From the NCBI RefSeq assembly GCF_005239225.2, contig NC_133284.1, positions 36,532,758 to 36,596,757 of the forward strand: a DNA stretch of 64,000 nt. The letters run 5' to 3'. Made by a program: the position numbers and the translations under genes. The notes below the pieces were generated by a model. It worked only from the letters and a program-made list of their open reading frames with translations. It was not told where the DNA came from and ran no database searches. The number at the start of each line of letters is the position of its first letter. The stretch's first letter is position 1. The stretch is from Populus alba (taxonomy: Eukaryota; Streptophyta; Magnoliopsida; Malpighiales; Salicaceae). Shown here piece by piece: positions 44,040 to 57,500 of this stretch.

Positions 44040-46910
44040 CCCACTTCAAGAATTATTTATTTTTTATTAAACTAAGTTAATGGATTAAAAATAAGCATGA
44101 GATGCTTACTTCATGATATCTTGCTCGGTTTGCTTTATGGGTCGTTACTATAGCAGTGTGTGCAGCCTCTTTTGGGATCGTCATGTAGCCTCTCTGTGAC
44201 TTTAGAATCATATTGATGAGCTTTTTTTGGTGATGAAGCGGTGTCCACGGTGGATTGACGGTGAGTCTTCAACAAGCTTTTCTTTCTTCTCCTCCCGAAT
44301 ACAATATTACCAACTCATTTTTTATTGTTAATTATTTTCTGTTTTACTTTATTTATTGTTGATTTTTTTTAAATTATTTTATTAATTTAAACGACATTAT
44401 GGAACTCAATCAAATGAATGACTTATGTCTTAGACTTTTCTTGTTTTCTTAAAAAATATTGGTGTTGCATAAACATTTTTTTTTTGTATGTTAGGAAAAT
44501 TTTGACACAACCCACAATGTAGAACAAGCACCAATCTAGTAAAAAAACTAAAAAATAATAAAATAATAAAAGATAAAAAAAAAAATAACATAGTTCCTTA
44601 AATTTATCCAAAAAAAACTTCGCAACAAATTCATTTTTAATTGTAAACTACAATAACAACAAGATTCCCATATCAACAAACATATCTGAAACCTAAACCA
44701 TGCATTATCTACTTTTTTATCTAAGCCTTTTAAGTTATTCATAAATTATATCATGAGTAAATAAATAAAAAGATGCTTTTATATGATTACTTTGCTTTTT
44801 TTCCTCTTTGATGCGGTATGCTTGTTTGGATTTGTTGATTCAAAGGTGTTCGGACTTCGGATCATACTTTTTGATCTTCGTCCTTGGTCTGCTAAGTTTT
44901 CTACTGACTCATGTTAATAGATTTTCTTTATTTAAATTTCTCATTTAAAAAAAAACAAAATCATTTGAATATTTGTAAAAATAATATTCTTATCTTATTC
45001 TTTTATTCGAGATACTCGCTATTATTTTTTAAATTATGTGTTGTCGTGAATGTATCTGCTTCATGTATAGTAGGTACTCCTAGGATGTTGGATCGGGTCC
45101 CTTGCGTTTTCCTCTTCTTCTCACTATCCATTTTTCTTGAATATCCAATAGGTTTAGGTAGTTTAATACAACAAAATTGAATATTCTTCTTTTGACTTGC
45201 ATGCAATCTATTTTATATAAGAATAGTCTTTTGACCTCCGTGACGCTGCAGACTGAATTATTTTTTTATAATGTTATAAAAAAATTTAAAGATGTTAAAA
45301 CGTTAAGAATTTGATGTATAATGCAAGAAACATTTTAAAAATCTTGGGGCGGTGATATACTGGAATATATATTTTTAAAAAAAATATATATTAAGATGTC
45401 GATAGACTAGATTGATTCGGGCCAAACAATATTTAACTCGCTATTTAGAGCTTGATCTCGTAATAATCTTATAGAATTCAAATCAAAACAAATTTGAAAG
45501 ATCAATTTTAATTAACCAAATATTCAAGGCCTAAAATTAAAAACAAAAAAGTTGATTAAAGAAAAGACTTAAAACAATAACTTAAGCAAACCTAGATTTG
45601 CGACTCATGGTATGCCGCGACCCATACCAAATTGGTTCTAGCATTAAAAAAAAAAAAGATGCTCAATTCATTTACCTCATTGGATCAATTAAGTCGGGTT
45701 AATTTAATAATATGATTAAAAAATTAGCAAAGAACAAAAAAATAAAAAGACCCTAGAAAACCTGAGTTATTTTTTAAAATTAATAAAAAATCCAATAGAG
45801 AGCCAAAAAAAAGTTTACAAATCCCAATCTCCAAAAAAACTAAAATCTTAAAGGATGAAATTGAAAAAAAATAAACTTAGAAAAAGTTTAAAAAAAAAAA
45901 ACAAATGATCCTTGCTTAACACTACGCTGCGAGCCGAATATTTTTGTTTAACCTTTTAAAAAACTGAGAAGCGGACAAAGTTGATAATATTTTTTAAAAA
46001 AAATATTGAACAATCAATTTAATTTAATTAAAAATCCTTTAAAAAGGATAAATCTAACAAAGAACAACAAATTAAAAAAAAAAAAAAAAAACTAGGATAA
46101 CTCGAGTAATTTTTAAAATCAGTGAAAAATCCTACATAAAGAAAACAAAATAAATGGATTATTGAGCTCAATATCCATTCAAATCAAATGTTTAATAATG
46201 AAACTAAAAAATATGAGTTTTAAAATAATAAACTCAGACAAAACTCATAAATAGCGAGTTAAAAAAACAGAGATCAAATCCTAAGACCAAATATATTAAA
46301 AGGTTGATGTGAAATGTTACAAGGCTTGAAATGAAATCCAAGAAAAAGAGAGAGAAAAAAAAGTCAATCGCCTCCAAATAAGAGGTCATATAGTAACACA
46401 CATCATTCATAAAAAGTTTTAACAGTTGTAAGGAATCATAAAACAACTAGAAACCCATTTTTTGCCTCAGTGAGCCACTGCACACAACATGAAGGCTCAC
46501 TTGTTGACGTATTTGTGAAATGCGCTAGCACCTTTTTTTTAATTAAATTATTGAATCACCTCGAGACCACATGATTATTGTCGAAAACAATGTGAAATAA
46601 CTAATATGCCCTTAAAGTCAAGCCTAATAATTTCTTACTTCAAGGATAATAGAGTAATCATACTTTGCATATCAAAAGGAATTATAAAAAATGCCCCTAA
46701 GCCAAAGTTTTTTGGTTTTTGCTTTTAAGGAAAACCAAGTAATTTAACTATTTAAAACTTATAAAAGGACCAAAAAATATCCCCAAACAATTCTAGAACG
46801 ACAAATGGCCCTTGTGAAAAGATTTTTTTACCCTTCAAGAGGCAGGATACTATTGAATGATAGTTATTTTTCCTTTATATAGTCTTGTATTCTTGATCTC
46901 TAAAAAAAAT
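44040..46910. other. gene-free AT-rich DNA with old dispersed repeats
   Basis: The tract 45400-46450 contains internally related A-rich blocks (for example ATCCAATAGAGAGCC and ATCCTACATAAAGAAAAC, each after AATTAATAAAAA or AATCAGTGAAAA). This suggests a decayed repeat in two diverged units. No frame or terminal structure was identified. Confidence 0.4.
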
Positions 46911-46917
46911 AATTAGA

Positions 46918-47130
46918 ATCTGTTTGTTTTTGCATTTCAAAAATATTTATGAAAAAATTTATTTTTTTATTTTTTATTTTCTTCAAATGAATTTTTTTTG
47001 TGTGTGTTTTTTAATCATTTTGATATATTGATATTAAAAATAATTTTTTAAAAAAAATATGTATTATTTTAAAATATTTTCAAATAAAAAATATTTTGAA
47101 AAATAATTGCTATCATAATACCAAAAAGGC
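46918..47130. mobile_element. AT-rich MITE, copy 9
   Basis: TTTGTTTTTGCATTTCAAAA at the left, core ATTTTGATATATTGATATTA, right AATAATTGCTATCATAATAC. Confidence 0.5.
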
Positions 47131-47134
47131 TTTT

Positions 47135-47985
47135 ACTATATGGAAATTTATTTTCTTCAATTTCTCTCTCAAAGCTTGCCATCCATTGTTCCTTAAAAAT
47201 AATGAAAATAAAACTAGAATGTAATGAGTATTTGAAAAATAATATGCATGTGAAACAATCACAATGAGAGTCCTTGGTTACTAAAAACTAATACAAAGAA
47301 AAATGAGTATTTGAAAATACAATCAAAATACTTTTTGAATAATACTTTGAAAAATGAGTATTGTAACACTCCATTTAAACAATCAAAGCACACGTAGCAA
47401 TCTTGTACCTCTATCAATTGGGTTTTTTTTTTTTTTTTCTATCAATTGGTTTTTAATTCACACGGAGGAGGGTATGCATGAAAACTTAAAAATATAAAGG
47501 GATCATTTGAGATATTATGAAAATAATAAATGGTTATAAGACTTTGCAAATAGCCCCTCTAGCTACATGGATTCTGCTCACGATAATATTTTCTATTTTT
47601 TTTATTATTATTATCATTATGCTAATATAGTTTTTAGCCGAAGATTTAATTGAATTCGAGTAATATATTTTTTATGACTATTAAAGTCATTTGTTGTCAA
47701 GAAGGGTCCCCCCCCTATAATTAGAGATATTTTAAAACTAATTTGTTCATCATCAAACAAGATTAAGTTTTTTTTTTTCTAAACAATCCTAAAAACAAAC
47801 ATTATACATCAACTCAATATATATAATTTAGTGTACTTGTTTTTTAAGTAGCTTTTGTGGTTGTAATTTAAAAAAAATAAGTTTTTAAAAAAATATGGTT
47901 AGGCTTAGTTACTTGGATTTAGATACGTATTTGGTAAAAATTATAGTTAAAGTTTATATGCAGCAAAAAAACATATATAAACTAT
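47135..47985. other. AT-rich intergenic DNA
   Basis: A doubled CTATCAATTGG (47413, 47441) flanks a poly-T run. No gene is seen. Confidence 0.45.
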
Positions 47986-47989
47986 TTGG

Positions 47990-48190
47990 TTATGGTTGCT
48001 TTTCAAAAGTATTTTTTACTTAAAAATACATCAAAATAATTTTTTTATTTTTTAAAATGTTTTTATATCAATGCATCAAAATGATCTAAAAATATAAAAA
48101 AAAATTAATTTAAAGCAAAAAAAATAAAAAATTTTAAAATTTTTTAAAAAATACTTTTAAAATTCAAAAAACAAACAGAATTTTACGAAA
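47990..48190. mobile_element. AT-rich MITE, copy 10
   Basis: GGTTGCTTTTCAAAAGTATT left, core ATATCAATGCATCAAAATGA, right AAAATTCAAAAAACAAACAG. Confidence 0.55.
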
Positions 48191-48589
48191 CTTAGTTAGA
48201 AAAGCATGTAAAAATTACTTTACAAAAACCTCATTTCAAAACTCAATTTTTTGATGGATCCACAATATAAAACGTAGTTTGACGCAATGCCGAACACTTA
48301 ACTATGTTTTTGACATTGTAAATACAAAAACTACAATTAAATAAAGGGACCTAGATAACGTGAAATTCCTATTGTTTTAGTTTCAAAAATTCAGATACAA
48401 AAATCAAGAAATATCTTTAACCACAAAGTCAATTCTCTAAAGTCTTGGTGGTGAATTAAAATAAAGTAACTCTACAAGTCTAATAAAATTCTTCATCAAA
48501 GACTCATGCTTATAAAGTTGCATAACTTTTAAAGGAGAGAAAAATTAGAAATTTCAATTTGATTATTTAATTTATTTATTTCAATTAAA

Positions 48590-48837
48590 TAATTATAGGA
48601 TTATTAGAGGTCAATGCTTGCGGAAGTCGTTGCACCCAGTCTGAATACTCCGGTCTAATTATTAATAATAACTTGTGGACTTAGGAGTGAAATAAGAATA
48701 AAATTATAAGGACTGAAAAAATAATATTGCCCTTTTATAAATAATTATGGTTAATAATGACTGGTGGGAAAATTGGACGTTTCATTTAATTTGAGTTATT
48801 TACGCTATTGTTATCATTTACTATTATATATAAGAGT

Positions 48838-48875
<38 letters not shown>

Positions 48876-49770
48876 CGAAACCAGAAATTGAAAGAAGAAC
48901 CGAGAGAAGGGAGGTAGGGAGAAGGAAAAGAAACGAAATGGATGACGGGAAAAATAAGTAGTTAAGGTGAGATTATTGCTGTTAAGTATGGTTTTGTATA
49001 TATGTTAAGTTTGATTAGTAAGGATTTGAAGATGATCAAGAATTGATTTAGAGGAAGTATGGCTGTTAGTAAGGATGTGAGACGGGTTGATCTTTGAAGT
49101 TCATTTCGGGTAAGATTAAGTTGAGTTCTATGGTTTTCATGTTAAATTGATAGTGATATGGGTTTAATGGTAGAAACAATTGATTTGAGATGAGACTTTG
49201 TTTAATTGGTGTATTCTGGTTAGAGATCTTAAGGAATTTTAATACTGAAAAGAAAATCGGAAAAAATGGAAGAAATTGGAATGATCAGTTTTGGAATTCT
49301 GGAGAGACCCATTTGCGAGGTTGAAGATGACAAGATTACAATTTGGTCCCCGGTTTGTAAAATTATGGTTTAGTCCCTTGGTTATGAGAAATCATGATTT
49401 GGTCTCTGAATGTAAAAGACAGTTTGCAATTAGGCTCTAGCATGGAAGTCAGATTTATTGATGATTGATTACCTTGTTTTGGTGTGTGTTAGGGATTCCG
49501 AAAGAAAATTGGTTTTGCTCGCTGTACAGCCGAGAATTCCAGGTGAGAAGTTGAAGAAGAAGACAAAAATTAATGTGCTCTGGTCCCAGCAGTGTAAATA
49601 CAGTTTAGTCCTTTGAAGTTTATGATGATATATTATGGTCATTGAAGTTTGAATTGTTACATTTTGGTCCTACAAGTTAATAATTAGTGTTCAACTGGGT
49701 TCCTTTGAACAAATCAGATACATTGATTAACTCTTAAGGAATATTTGAGATATAAATTGCATCCCTATGG
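48590..49770. mobile_element. possible solo or truncated LTR
   Basis: TATATATAAG (about 48824) is followed by a 34-bp A run (48840-48873), a GA-rich leader-like tract, and repeated TTTGGTC / TTTAGTCC phrases (49340-49680), a composition common in plant LTRs. No second LTR, target duplication or coding domain is present, so this is a composition-based guess. Confidence 0.3.
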
Positions 49771-49779
49771 TAATTTTAT

Positions 49780-51230
49780 AAATTGCATCCTTATACCTTA
49801 AATGTTAAGGGATCAAGTGTTGATAGTAAAAAAGCGATCAAAGTATAAAATATTGAGAATGCTTAGTAAAAGTGTAAAATTATTTTTTACTGGTGGATCC
49901 AAATAATTTTCAAATACCTATGGTATTAATATTTAACTTATTTTAATCTAGAACTAAACATAATCTAAATGTTTGTTTTGTGAGAAATGTTTCATTAAAG
50001 GAAACATTTTACATGAAAATTGATTTTTATAATGTTTGGTAAATAATTATGTGAAAAAAAATATATAGTAGTCCCATAAGGATTGATGATGTGTTATAAT
50101 GATGAGTTGGTGAAAGCAATGGTGATGATGTGATAATAATGACAATGGTGATGTTTTCTAAATATTTTAAGTAAAAAAAATTTAAAATTAAATTTTTTAT
50201 AAAAAAAAAAAACCTCATGGCCTGACTTTCAACAATTCTCTGGTTATCCTTAAGCCTCTACTGTTTTTTTTTTTAAAATAATAATAAACAACATATCATT
50301 TATTTTTACTATAAAAAATAAATAAATAAACCTTACATGTTAGCTGGGCCTATATTGATTGGGCCAAACACTTAAGTGCATACATTTTGGCTTGTTTTGT
50401 TTTTTTTTTTTTTTTATATATATATATATATTTATGTTTCCGTATCCTTTATAATTTATCCTATGACTAAAAAATAATTCAAAGTTTTTCTTTTATTGTT
50501 ACCATTGAAATTTCATTTTTTTTATGGAATCATTGTCTTTTATATTAGCAAGTGTTTTTTTCTTTCATAACCCTTATGATTTTTTTTAAATTTTATTCGG
50601 TCATCATTTTTTTTTTTATTAAATACCGTTTGATCTTTTGTTTTTTGTCATGAAATTTTATGGTATTATTTTTTACCATATTAGTCGGCGCTCTGTTTTT
50701 GTAGCCCTCCACAAGGGTTTTGCTCACCATAAATTTTTTTTTATGGCAAAGAACAGCCACCTAGTTAATAAATCATTATCTATAAGATTTTTTATAAGTC
50801 TTTATGAAACTGAAAGTATTTTTTAGTAAATAGATTATATTTCCAATTTACAAGTTGATGGTAAAGTCTTTAATGTTAACCAGTTTTTTATTACATATAT
50901 AAAAAAAAAAAAAATTATTTTCTATAAAATATTTTATCCAAGATAAATGCCCCTCAAATTTGATAAAAATATCTCCGTATGGCGGGGACCTATGGCCTAT
51001 ATGAGACCAAATTCGCATACTCACGACCTAAAGCCTATGAGGATATTTCGTCAAATATCTGAAATCTAAAGGGTTCCATGTGTCTAACTTTCGGCCTTTA
51101 AACTTACCAAAATAAAAAATGATAATGATAGTTGCCGTCTTAACTAATCACGTGCTCCAAGTGTGCTATGATCCAAATTAAGCAATTACTGTTTTCATAA
51201 ACAATTACTTGTGAATAAGATTCCGTTGAG
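49780..51230. other. AT-rich intergenic DNA
   Basis: Poly-T/AT tract at about 50400-50432. Short frames at 50027-50218 and 50638-50826 are without recognisable domains. No gene supported. Confidence 0.45.
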
Positions 51231-51234
51231 TCAT

Positions 51235-51350
51235 GTCTCTAAAACATTTTAAAATTATTTTTAGATTATTTTAATATATTAATGTTAAAAATAAAAAATT
51301 ATTTTAATATATTTTTAAATAAAAAATACTCTTAAAACCCACAAAATCTT
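51235..51350. mobile_element. AT-rich MITE, copy 11 (short)
   Basis: Contains TTAGATTATTTTAATATATT and AATAAAAAATACTCTTAAAA. It lacks part of the usual left end. Confidence 0.4.
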
Positions 51351-51739
51351 ACAATCCGTTAAAGTTGATCAGCGCTGCAAGGGTTTACCATGTTGGTTCC
51401 TGTGTCATTTAAATGTCATCTATGAAGTTGAAAGTTACAATAATAAATTTATGTGAATGTGTGCCCGTGAATGCGCATGTTTAGCATTTTTAATTTTTAG
51501 ATTAAAAATGCATTTAATTTTTAATTATTGAAGAATATATATATATATATATATATCTAAAAAATATGTTAAAACATAATTAAGTCATATGTCAAACATA
51601 ACATGCACAAAAAAAATTATTACAAGTATAAAATAAATATTCTCTGTATTTTGTTGCATCTCATCTCTTACTATTAAACAAATATAGGAGCAAAATTTTC
51701 TTTTTTTTGTCCGCTTTACCGAATTCAAATCAATTACGG

Positions 51740-51945
51740 CATATTTGTTTTTATGTTTTAAAAATACTTTTAAAAAAATATAATTTTTTTTATTTTTTAT
51801 TTTAAATTAATTTTTTTTTGATATTTTTAGATCATTTTAATGCGCTAATTTCAAAAATAATTTTTTAAAAATAACAAAATATATTATTTTTAAATCTTTT
51901 TAAATAAAAAATATTTTAAAAAATAATCATAACCACACTTTTAAA
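51740..51945. mobile_element. AT-rich MITE, copy 12
   Basis: CATATTTGTTTTTATGTTTT left, core TAGATCATTTTAATGCGCTA, right AAAATAATCATAACCACACT. Confidence 0.5.
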
Positions 51946-51949
51946 TAGA

Positions 51950-53147
51950 ATATCTCATCATCTCATATCCTACAATCTCGTACCATCATTTTCATTCCTG
52001 ATGTCTTGTCTTTTTATTAAACACTGTCAAAATATTATTATTGAGTACATTTTCATCTCCTTTTATGACAAAGAATGGTAATTGAAGAAATTACAGTTAT
52101 AGAAATTATTGGGTAATTAGTAATTTAAAAAGTATAACTAATCAAATGCATTTCTTTCCATCACTATTACATAATTTTTTGATATGTTACCTGATATAAT
52201 TCTATTATTTGTTATCTAGTTATTTATTTATTTATCCATAACAATACTTTTCAAAATATAGTTTGTTATTTTTAATGACATGATCTCTTTTATAAAAAAT
52301 TTCATGATTTGTTATTCAACTATAAATACACATATCCGAGCATGTTACACAATCTTTTAACTTTTATTATATAGTATTTCACTTTATTATAAATATTCAT
52401 ATGATCTATTGATTTTTTCATATACTTCATGTATTTACGAAACATAATCAATATAAATAGTTAATTGTATTTTGCTAACAATTACTTCATTCTTATACAT
52501 AATTTAAAATCAATTTAATGTGATTAATATCTTGATAGTGCTGTTTTTATATAGTTTGCTATCTTCAATTAATGTTCTATCTTCAACTTGATCATAGAAA
52601 TAGTAGGCTTTAGTTATTAAATTCGAACAAGATTAATTAATTACATTGAAAATCTGATGATTCATCAATCCAATTAATTAATTTTGTTTATGAAGACCTG
52701 AAATGCAAAACCCATTTGAAACCAATAAAGGTATTCCTTTTCAAAAAATTTACTTGTGCTAATTTTGAAGAACATATTTTTTTATATTTTCCACAATTTT
52801 CTTTCACAAGTTTTTCATTTTTTTATAAATGAAAAGGAAAACTAAATGATGAATAATAAAATATTATTCTTTTATATACAAGAAGTTTTATCAATATATA
52901 AGATTAAAATTATGTTCTTTTATATTTCCATATTTGGTTAATAGATATATTTTTAATATTAAGGATAAAAATACTTTTTATTTGAGTTAATAAGTACTTT
53001 TTCATAAAAAGAAATAAAAGAACTATTTAATTATTGTATTATCACAAATATAAAAAAATAAGATAACTACTATTGTGATTTTTCATGAAAAATAGGTATA
53101 ATCTTAATATCTATTTTTTTCAATGAAAAGTCTCTTTATTATTGGTA
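51950..53147. other. AT-rich intergenic DNA
   Basis: Nothing coding or structured could be recognised on either strand. Confidence 0.5.
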
Positions 53148-53155
53148 ATAATATG

Positions 53156-53523
53156 TAGGGGTGATCATTTTCGGTTCGATTTGGTTTTTATCAAAAACAA
53201 GTAACCAAACCAAATTTTTAAAAAAAAAAAACCAAACCGGTTCAAACCGACCGGTTTCGGTTCAGTTTGATTTTTTAGAACAAAAATCGGTTCAAATCAG
53301 TTTGGATTGGCTTTTTGTTTGACTCGGTTTTTTTTGTTTGGCTCAGTTTTTTCTGGTTTTTTAGGTTTGGATTTGGTTCGATTTTTTCGGTTTCAGACTT
53401 ATAAAACCGAAATTGAATCTGTCAGTTTTTTAATCAGTTTTTTTTCACAATTTATATTTTTTTGTTATTTTTTTTATAATTTTATCTGTGTAATCAATTT
53501 TTTAGTTTTTTTATCCACCCCTA
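53156..53523. mobile_element. hAT-type MITE, 368 bp
   Basis: The ends TAGGGGTGATCA and ATCCACCCCTA are inverted repeats. The flanking 8-mers ATAATATG (53148-53155) and ATAACATG (53524-53531) match at 7 of 8. The interior is built from GGTTCGGTTT / AACCGGTTC motifs. 8-bp duplication and the TAGGGGTG end indicate the hAT superfamily. No transposase. It ends about 990 bp upstream of the MADS start codon. Confidence 0.8.
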
Positions 53524-53531
53524 ATAACATG

Positions 53532-54320
53532 ACCATAACCGCCTCAACTAGTGGAGTCCTCTACTCTTATCTTTAACATTACTATTATTGTCAGTAACAT
53601 TTTATTTCTCTCATCTCATCACCAACGCTCAATTATAACTATTAATGAAAAATAATTATTTTACTTCCATAGAAAGAAATATTTTTTCAAAGTACATTAA
53701 ACTAATCGTTTTTTAAAGAGAATTTTTTTTTTATTAAATAAAATTGTAGGCTTAACACACCTCTAGTTAGTGTTAAAAAATATTTTAATTCTTATGAATT
53801 TCAACCAACATGGTCTATTTTTTAATTAATTTCAGTCAATGTTATTAATAATATTTGGATTTTTTTATTTATTATTTTTTTAGATAAAATGTCTTTCATT
53901 TATTTATTTATTTCTACTATAATATTTACAGCATGTAGCCAATACTTCGGTCTCATGTAAATGACTCCCGGGTATTTACTTAAAGTCACATGCTTTTATA
54001 TTCTATTTATTTTTGTATTTTAAAAAATAATTATTTTTTTTTAAAATTAATATACTTTTTAATATTTTCAAATCATTTTAATACACTAATATAAAAAATA
54101 ATTTTTAAAAATATTATTATAATATATTTTCAAATAAAAAACAACCACAGCCGCCTATAAAACACCACCCCGTTAATAAAATATATTATACACAACACAG
54201 ATACCATTATCAACAGCCATAGCTTTTAAAGGAAAAACCGCATTACAAAGGACAAAAGTAGAATTAGCCATTTTAAGTAGTGAACAAGCCCAAAAACAAA
54301 TACGGAAATTGAAGCAATCA
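53532..54320. other. distal upstream region of the MADS gene
   Basis: AT-rich. It contains the MITE at 53995-54150. No other element is recognised. Confidence 0.4.
53995..54150. mobile_element. AT-rich MITE, copy 13
   Basis: TTCTATTTATTTTTGTATTT left, core CAAATCATTTTAATACACTA, right AAAAAACAACCACAGCCGCC. Confidence 0.5.
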
Positions 54321-54328
54321 TATGCGTC

Positions 54329-54350
54329 CACGTGCCAGTCATTTATAGTA
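54329..54350 (+). promoter_or_regulatory. G-box and TATA-like motif of the MADS gene
   Basis: A palindromic CACGTG (54329-54334), the bHLH/bZIP G-box, lies just upstream of TTTATAGTA (54342-54350), about 165 bp before the ATG. The leader in between is C/T-rich. Motif presence is seen; use is inferred. Confidence 0.45.
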
Positions 54351-54515
54351 CTCTCAACCTGGAATCACCAACTCACCCAACTCGACCCCTCACTGTTTCT
54401 GCTCAAATCTATAAGAATCCCCAATCGTCTCTCCATTTTCTCTCTGACATAGCTACACTGCTTCATTTTCTTCTTGTGAAACAGAACGCAGAGATCACTC
54501 CTTGGTGGATCGGTC

Positions 54516-57500
54516 ATGGTGAGAGGGAAGGTGCAGTTACAACGAATCGAAGACAAAAGCAGCCGTCAAGTGTGCTTCTCAAAGAGAAAGAGAGGTTTAT
54601 TAAAGAAAGCTAAAGAACTATCGGTTTTGTGTGATGTTGAGATGGCGGTCATCATCTTCTCCTCCACTGGCAAGCTCTTCGAGTTTTGCAGTGGCAACAG
54701 GCACGTCCTTAATTCTGTCTCTTTATACTTTCCATTTTAAGCTTGCCTTAAATTTTATTTTTTCTTCGTTTTTGATTTGATCGTGGTCATATGGAAGATA
54801 TTTTTGCTAGATATGCTTTGAATTTCATGATCTTATATATTTGCTTGGCTTTTGGAAACACATACACTGAGAGACAAAAACCCTTTTCAAATCATCTAAC
54901 TGTCACTGTAGAGGGAGCGAGATTCACTTGGTATATCCTTGTTCATTGGAAAAATCAACAGGATCTCCTAATAGAGAAGTTTGTCCACTTATGTGGGCCT
55001 TTGTCACTTTCCTGACTTTGATATGCATACCACCAGTTTTGCCTTGATTTGCATATGCTCGTGCTGTTGTGCTGTGTTGTGTGTGTTGGGATCATCAGCC
55101 ACGTCTAGGCCTAGGTATATTATTTATTATTTGATTTCAGGAATTACTGTCTAGAAGGAGACAAGATAGGTTACGAGGATGATATGGATTATAAATGCAA
55201 GATCCATGTTAGCTGAGGATGTGACGATGGGTAGCAAATTACACGATGGAATTCTGATTTAGCAATCAACCTCGTATTTTCTGTGTGTTTCCCTAAATTG
55301 AAGGATATTATGTTTTGTAGGGGTGTTCACGGTCCGGTTCGGTTCGGTTTTAACATAAAAATTCAACCGAACCGGAAAATATCATTTCTTGTTAATATAA
55401 CCCGAACCGAACCGAAAACCGGTTCAAACCGAACCGATTTTGTTCGGTTCGGGTCGGTTTTTTAGCCTTAAAAACCAGAAAAACCGAAACTAATAAAATA
55501 AAATAAAACTTTTGGGGAAAAGAGAAGGGAAAGGGTGAGTGGGTTGGAAAAGTTTTGGGGAAAAGGGAAGGGGGAGGGTGAGTGGGGTGCAAAGGTTTTG
55601 GGGAAAAGGGAAGGGGGATGGTGATGGTGAGTGGGGTGCAAAGATTTTGGAGAAAAGGGAAGGGGGATGGTGAGTGGGGGCCGGCGGGTATTGGAGTGGG
55701 GGCCGGGTGCAAAGGTTTTATATTTTGTTTTAGATTCAATTAAACCGGTTCGGTTTAGTCCGGTTCAATCGGTTTAAGCTTTTTAAAACCGGAACCGAAC
55801 CGAACCGGGTGGTTTTTTTAAATTTTTTAATCGGTTTATTCGGTTTTTTTATCGGTTCGGTTTTTTCGGTTAATTTTTTCTCGGTTTTCTCGGTTTAATC
55901 GGTTGATCGGTTTTTTTGAACACCCCTAATGTTTTGTATAAAAAGTTTGAGAAACATAAATGAATATATAAATATAAATCTGTTTTTATAGTGAAGAATT
56001 CTTGTTATCTCAAAATAGAAATGATTATTTGTTATGTTTTAACTCTTCTATTCCAAGAAAATAATGCAATGCTAACAAAAGGAACATAAATAGATGAAAA
56101 ATTAGTGTCGCATAAATAATTTTTCCAATAGTTAAACCGCTCAAACAATCCCCCTCATATATTCGATATCCAAATTCACCACACTGTAGTTTTTCTCGTT
56201 ATATAAAACAACCCCATAACAAAAAAAATTTAGAAAGTTCATCGGTTTCAGTAAAACCTCCTAGAACACCACAATGTCTAGAATTAAGCAAAATTATTGC
56301 GCAAGGATTTAGGAATGCAAATTTCCTCCCTTGCATAACCTCGCTTAGAAGAACGTAATTGGTCGAAAGTAACTCGCTTGACTTTTTACAACACTGCAAT
56401 GGTGCTCGGTGCAGCTCACGAGCACTTGACACTTGGTGCAGGACTCTTTTAATAAGAAAGTGAAGTTCACTTTCATAATTAGTTTAAGTTTTTGGTGGGC
56501 GCACTCACACACATAAATTAAACATTGATCTTATCATACTTAATTGTGACGAGGAGATAACACTTTAATGATTGGTTGAAGCGAGGTGTAAGGTTAGCCA
56601 ATCCATTTGTTAGGGAGGACCGGGATATTAATAACTCACCTAAAGGAGGTGTGTATTCTATTATGTATTAAAATCTCATTTTAATTCAGGGCTTGAAGTC
56701 CGATTTAGACACAAAAAAGAAGTTATGTTTACTTGAATGTTTGATTGTTTTTAACTCATAAAACTTAAAATTATATTTGAATTTTAAAAAAAATTAAAAG
56801 TTTAACACCAAGAGTTTTTTTAGCAATATCCCTCATAAATCCTCGAATGTTCTAATCATATCTCTCATATATCCTACCTTATATTTCATTTAACTAAAAT
56901 TAAATTTATATATAATTCCTTATTATTTTTTGCTGCATCGCCGTATATCTGATCCGACTATATTCATTTTTAACACATATCCATTATATATATGAGGGTT
57001 TTTTTTTTTTTGAAGTATTCATGTTTCTTAACCTCTTATTGATTGAAATTGTATTATTGCTATTTTAATGTAGACTTATATTTGAAAATTGAAATACTTC
57101 CTAATTGAAAAACTATTTGAAAAACTAATAAATGAATCAAAATTCATTTCATCCAAAATTATTCTATAAAACTTATGACTAAGCATCATCACATTATTTA
57201 AAGCGAGCCATACTCATAATTCAATATACCTGAATTATATTGTTCAATTCCCTAAGAGTTTGGAAGAGTTTTTGTTTTTCTTTCATTTGAATGCAAAATC
57301 CTTTAGTAGTAACTTTTAAAAACACCTATTCTCTTCTTCCCACTTTTTCCTCTTAGTTTTTACGCTTGTAAATTTTTTAGTAGAATCTACTCGGAAATTG
57401 CTGATGTATACATAAAATGGACATATGACACTAAAATGTGGGGCCTTTGTGCCAGACAACTCATTCACATCCTAATTCCGGAAACTACACAGAAACAATG

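Noticed and set aside
55392..55739. 115-codon minus-strand Pro-rich frame
   Set aside because: Antisense reading of the GGGAAGGGGG minisatellite inside the hAT MITE.
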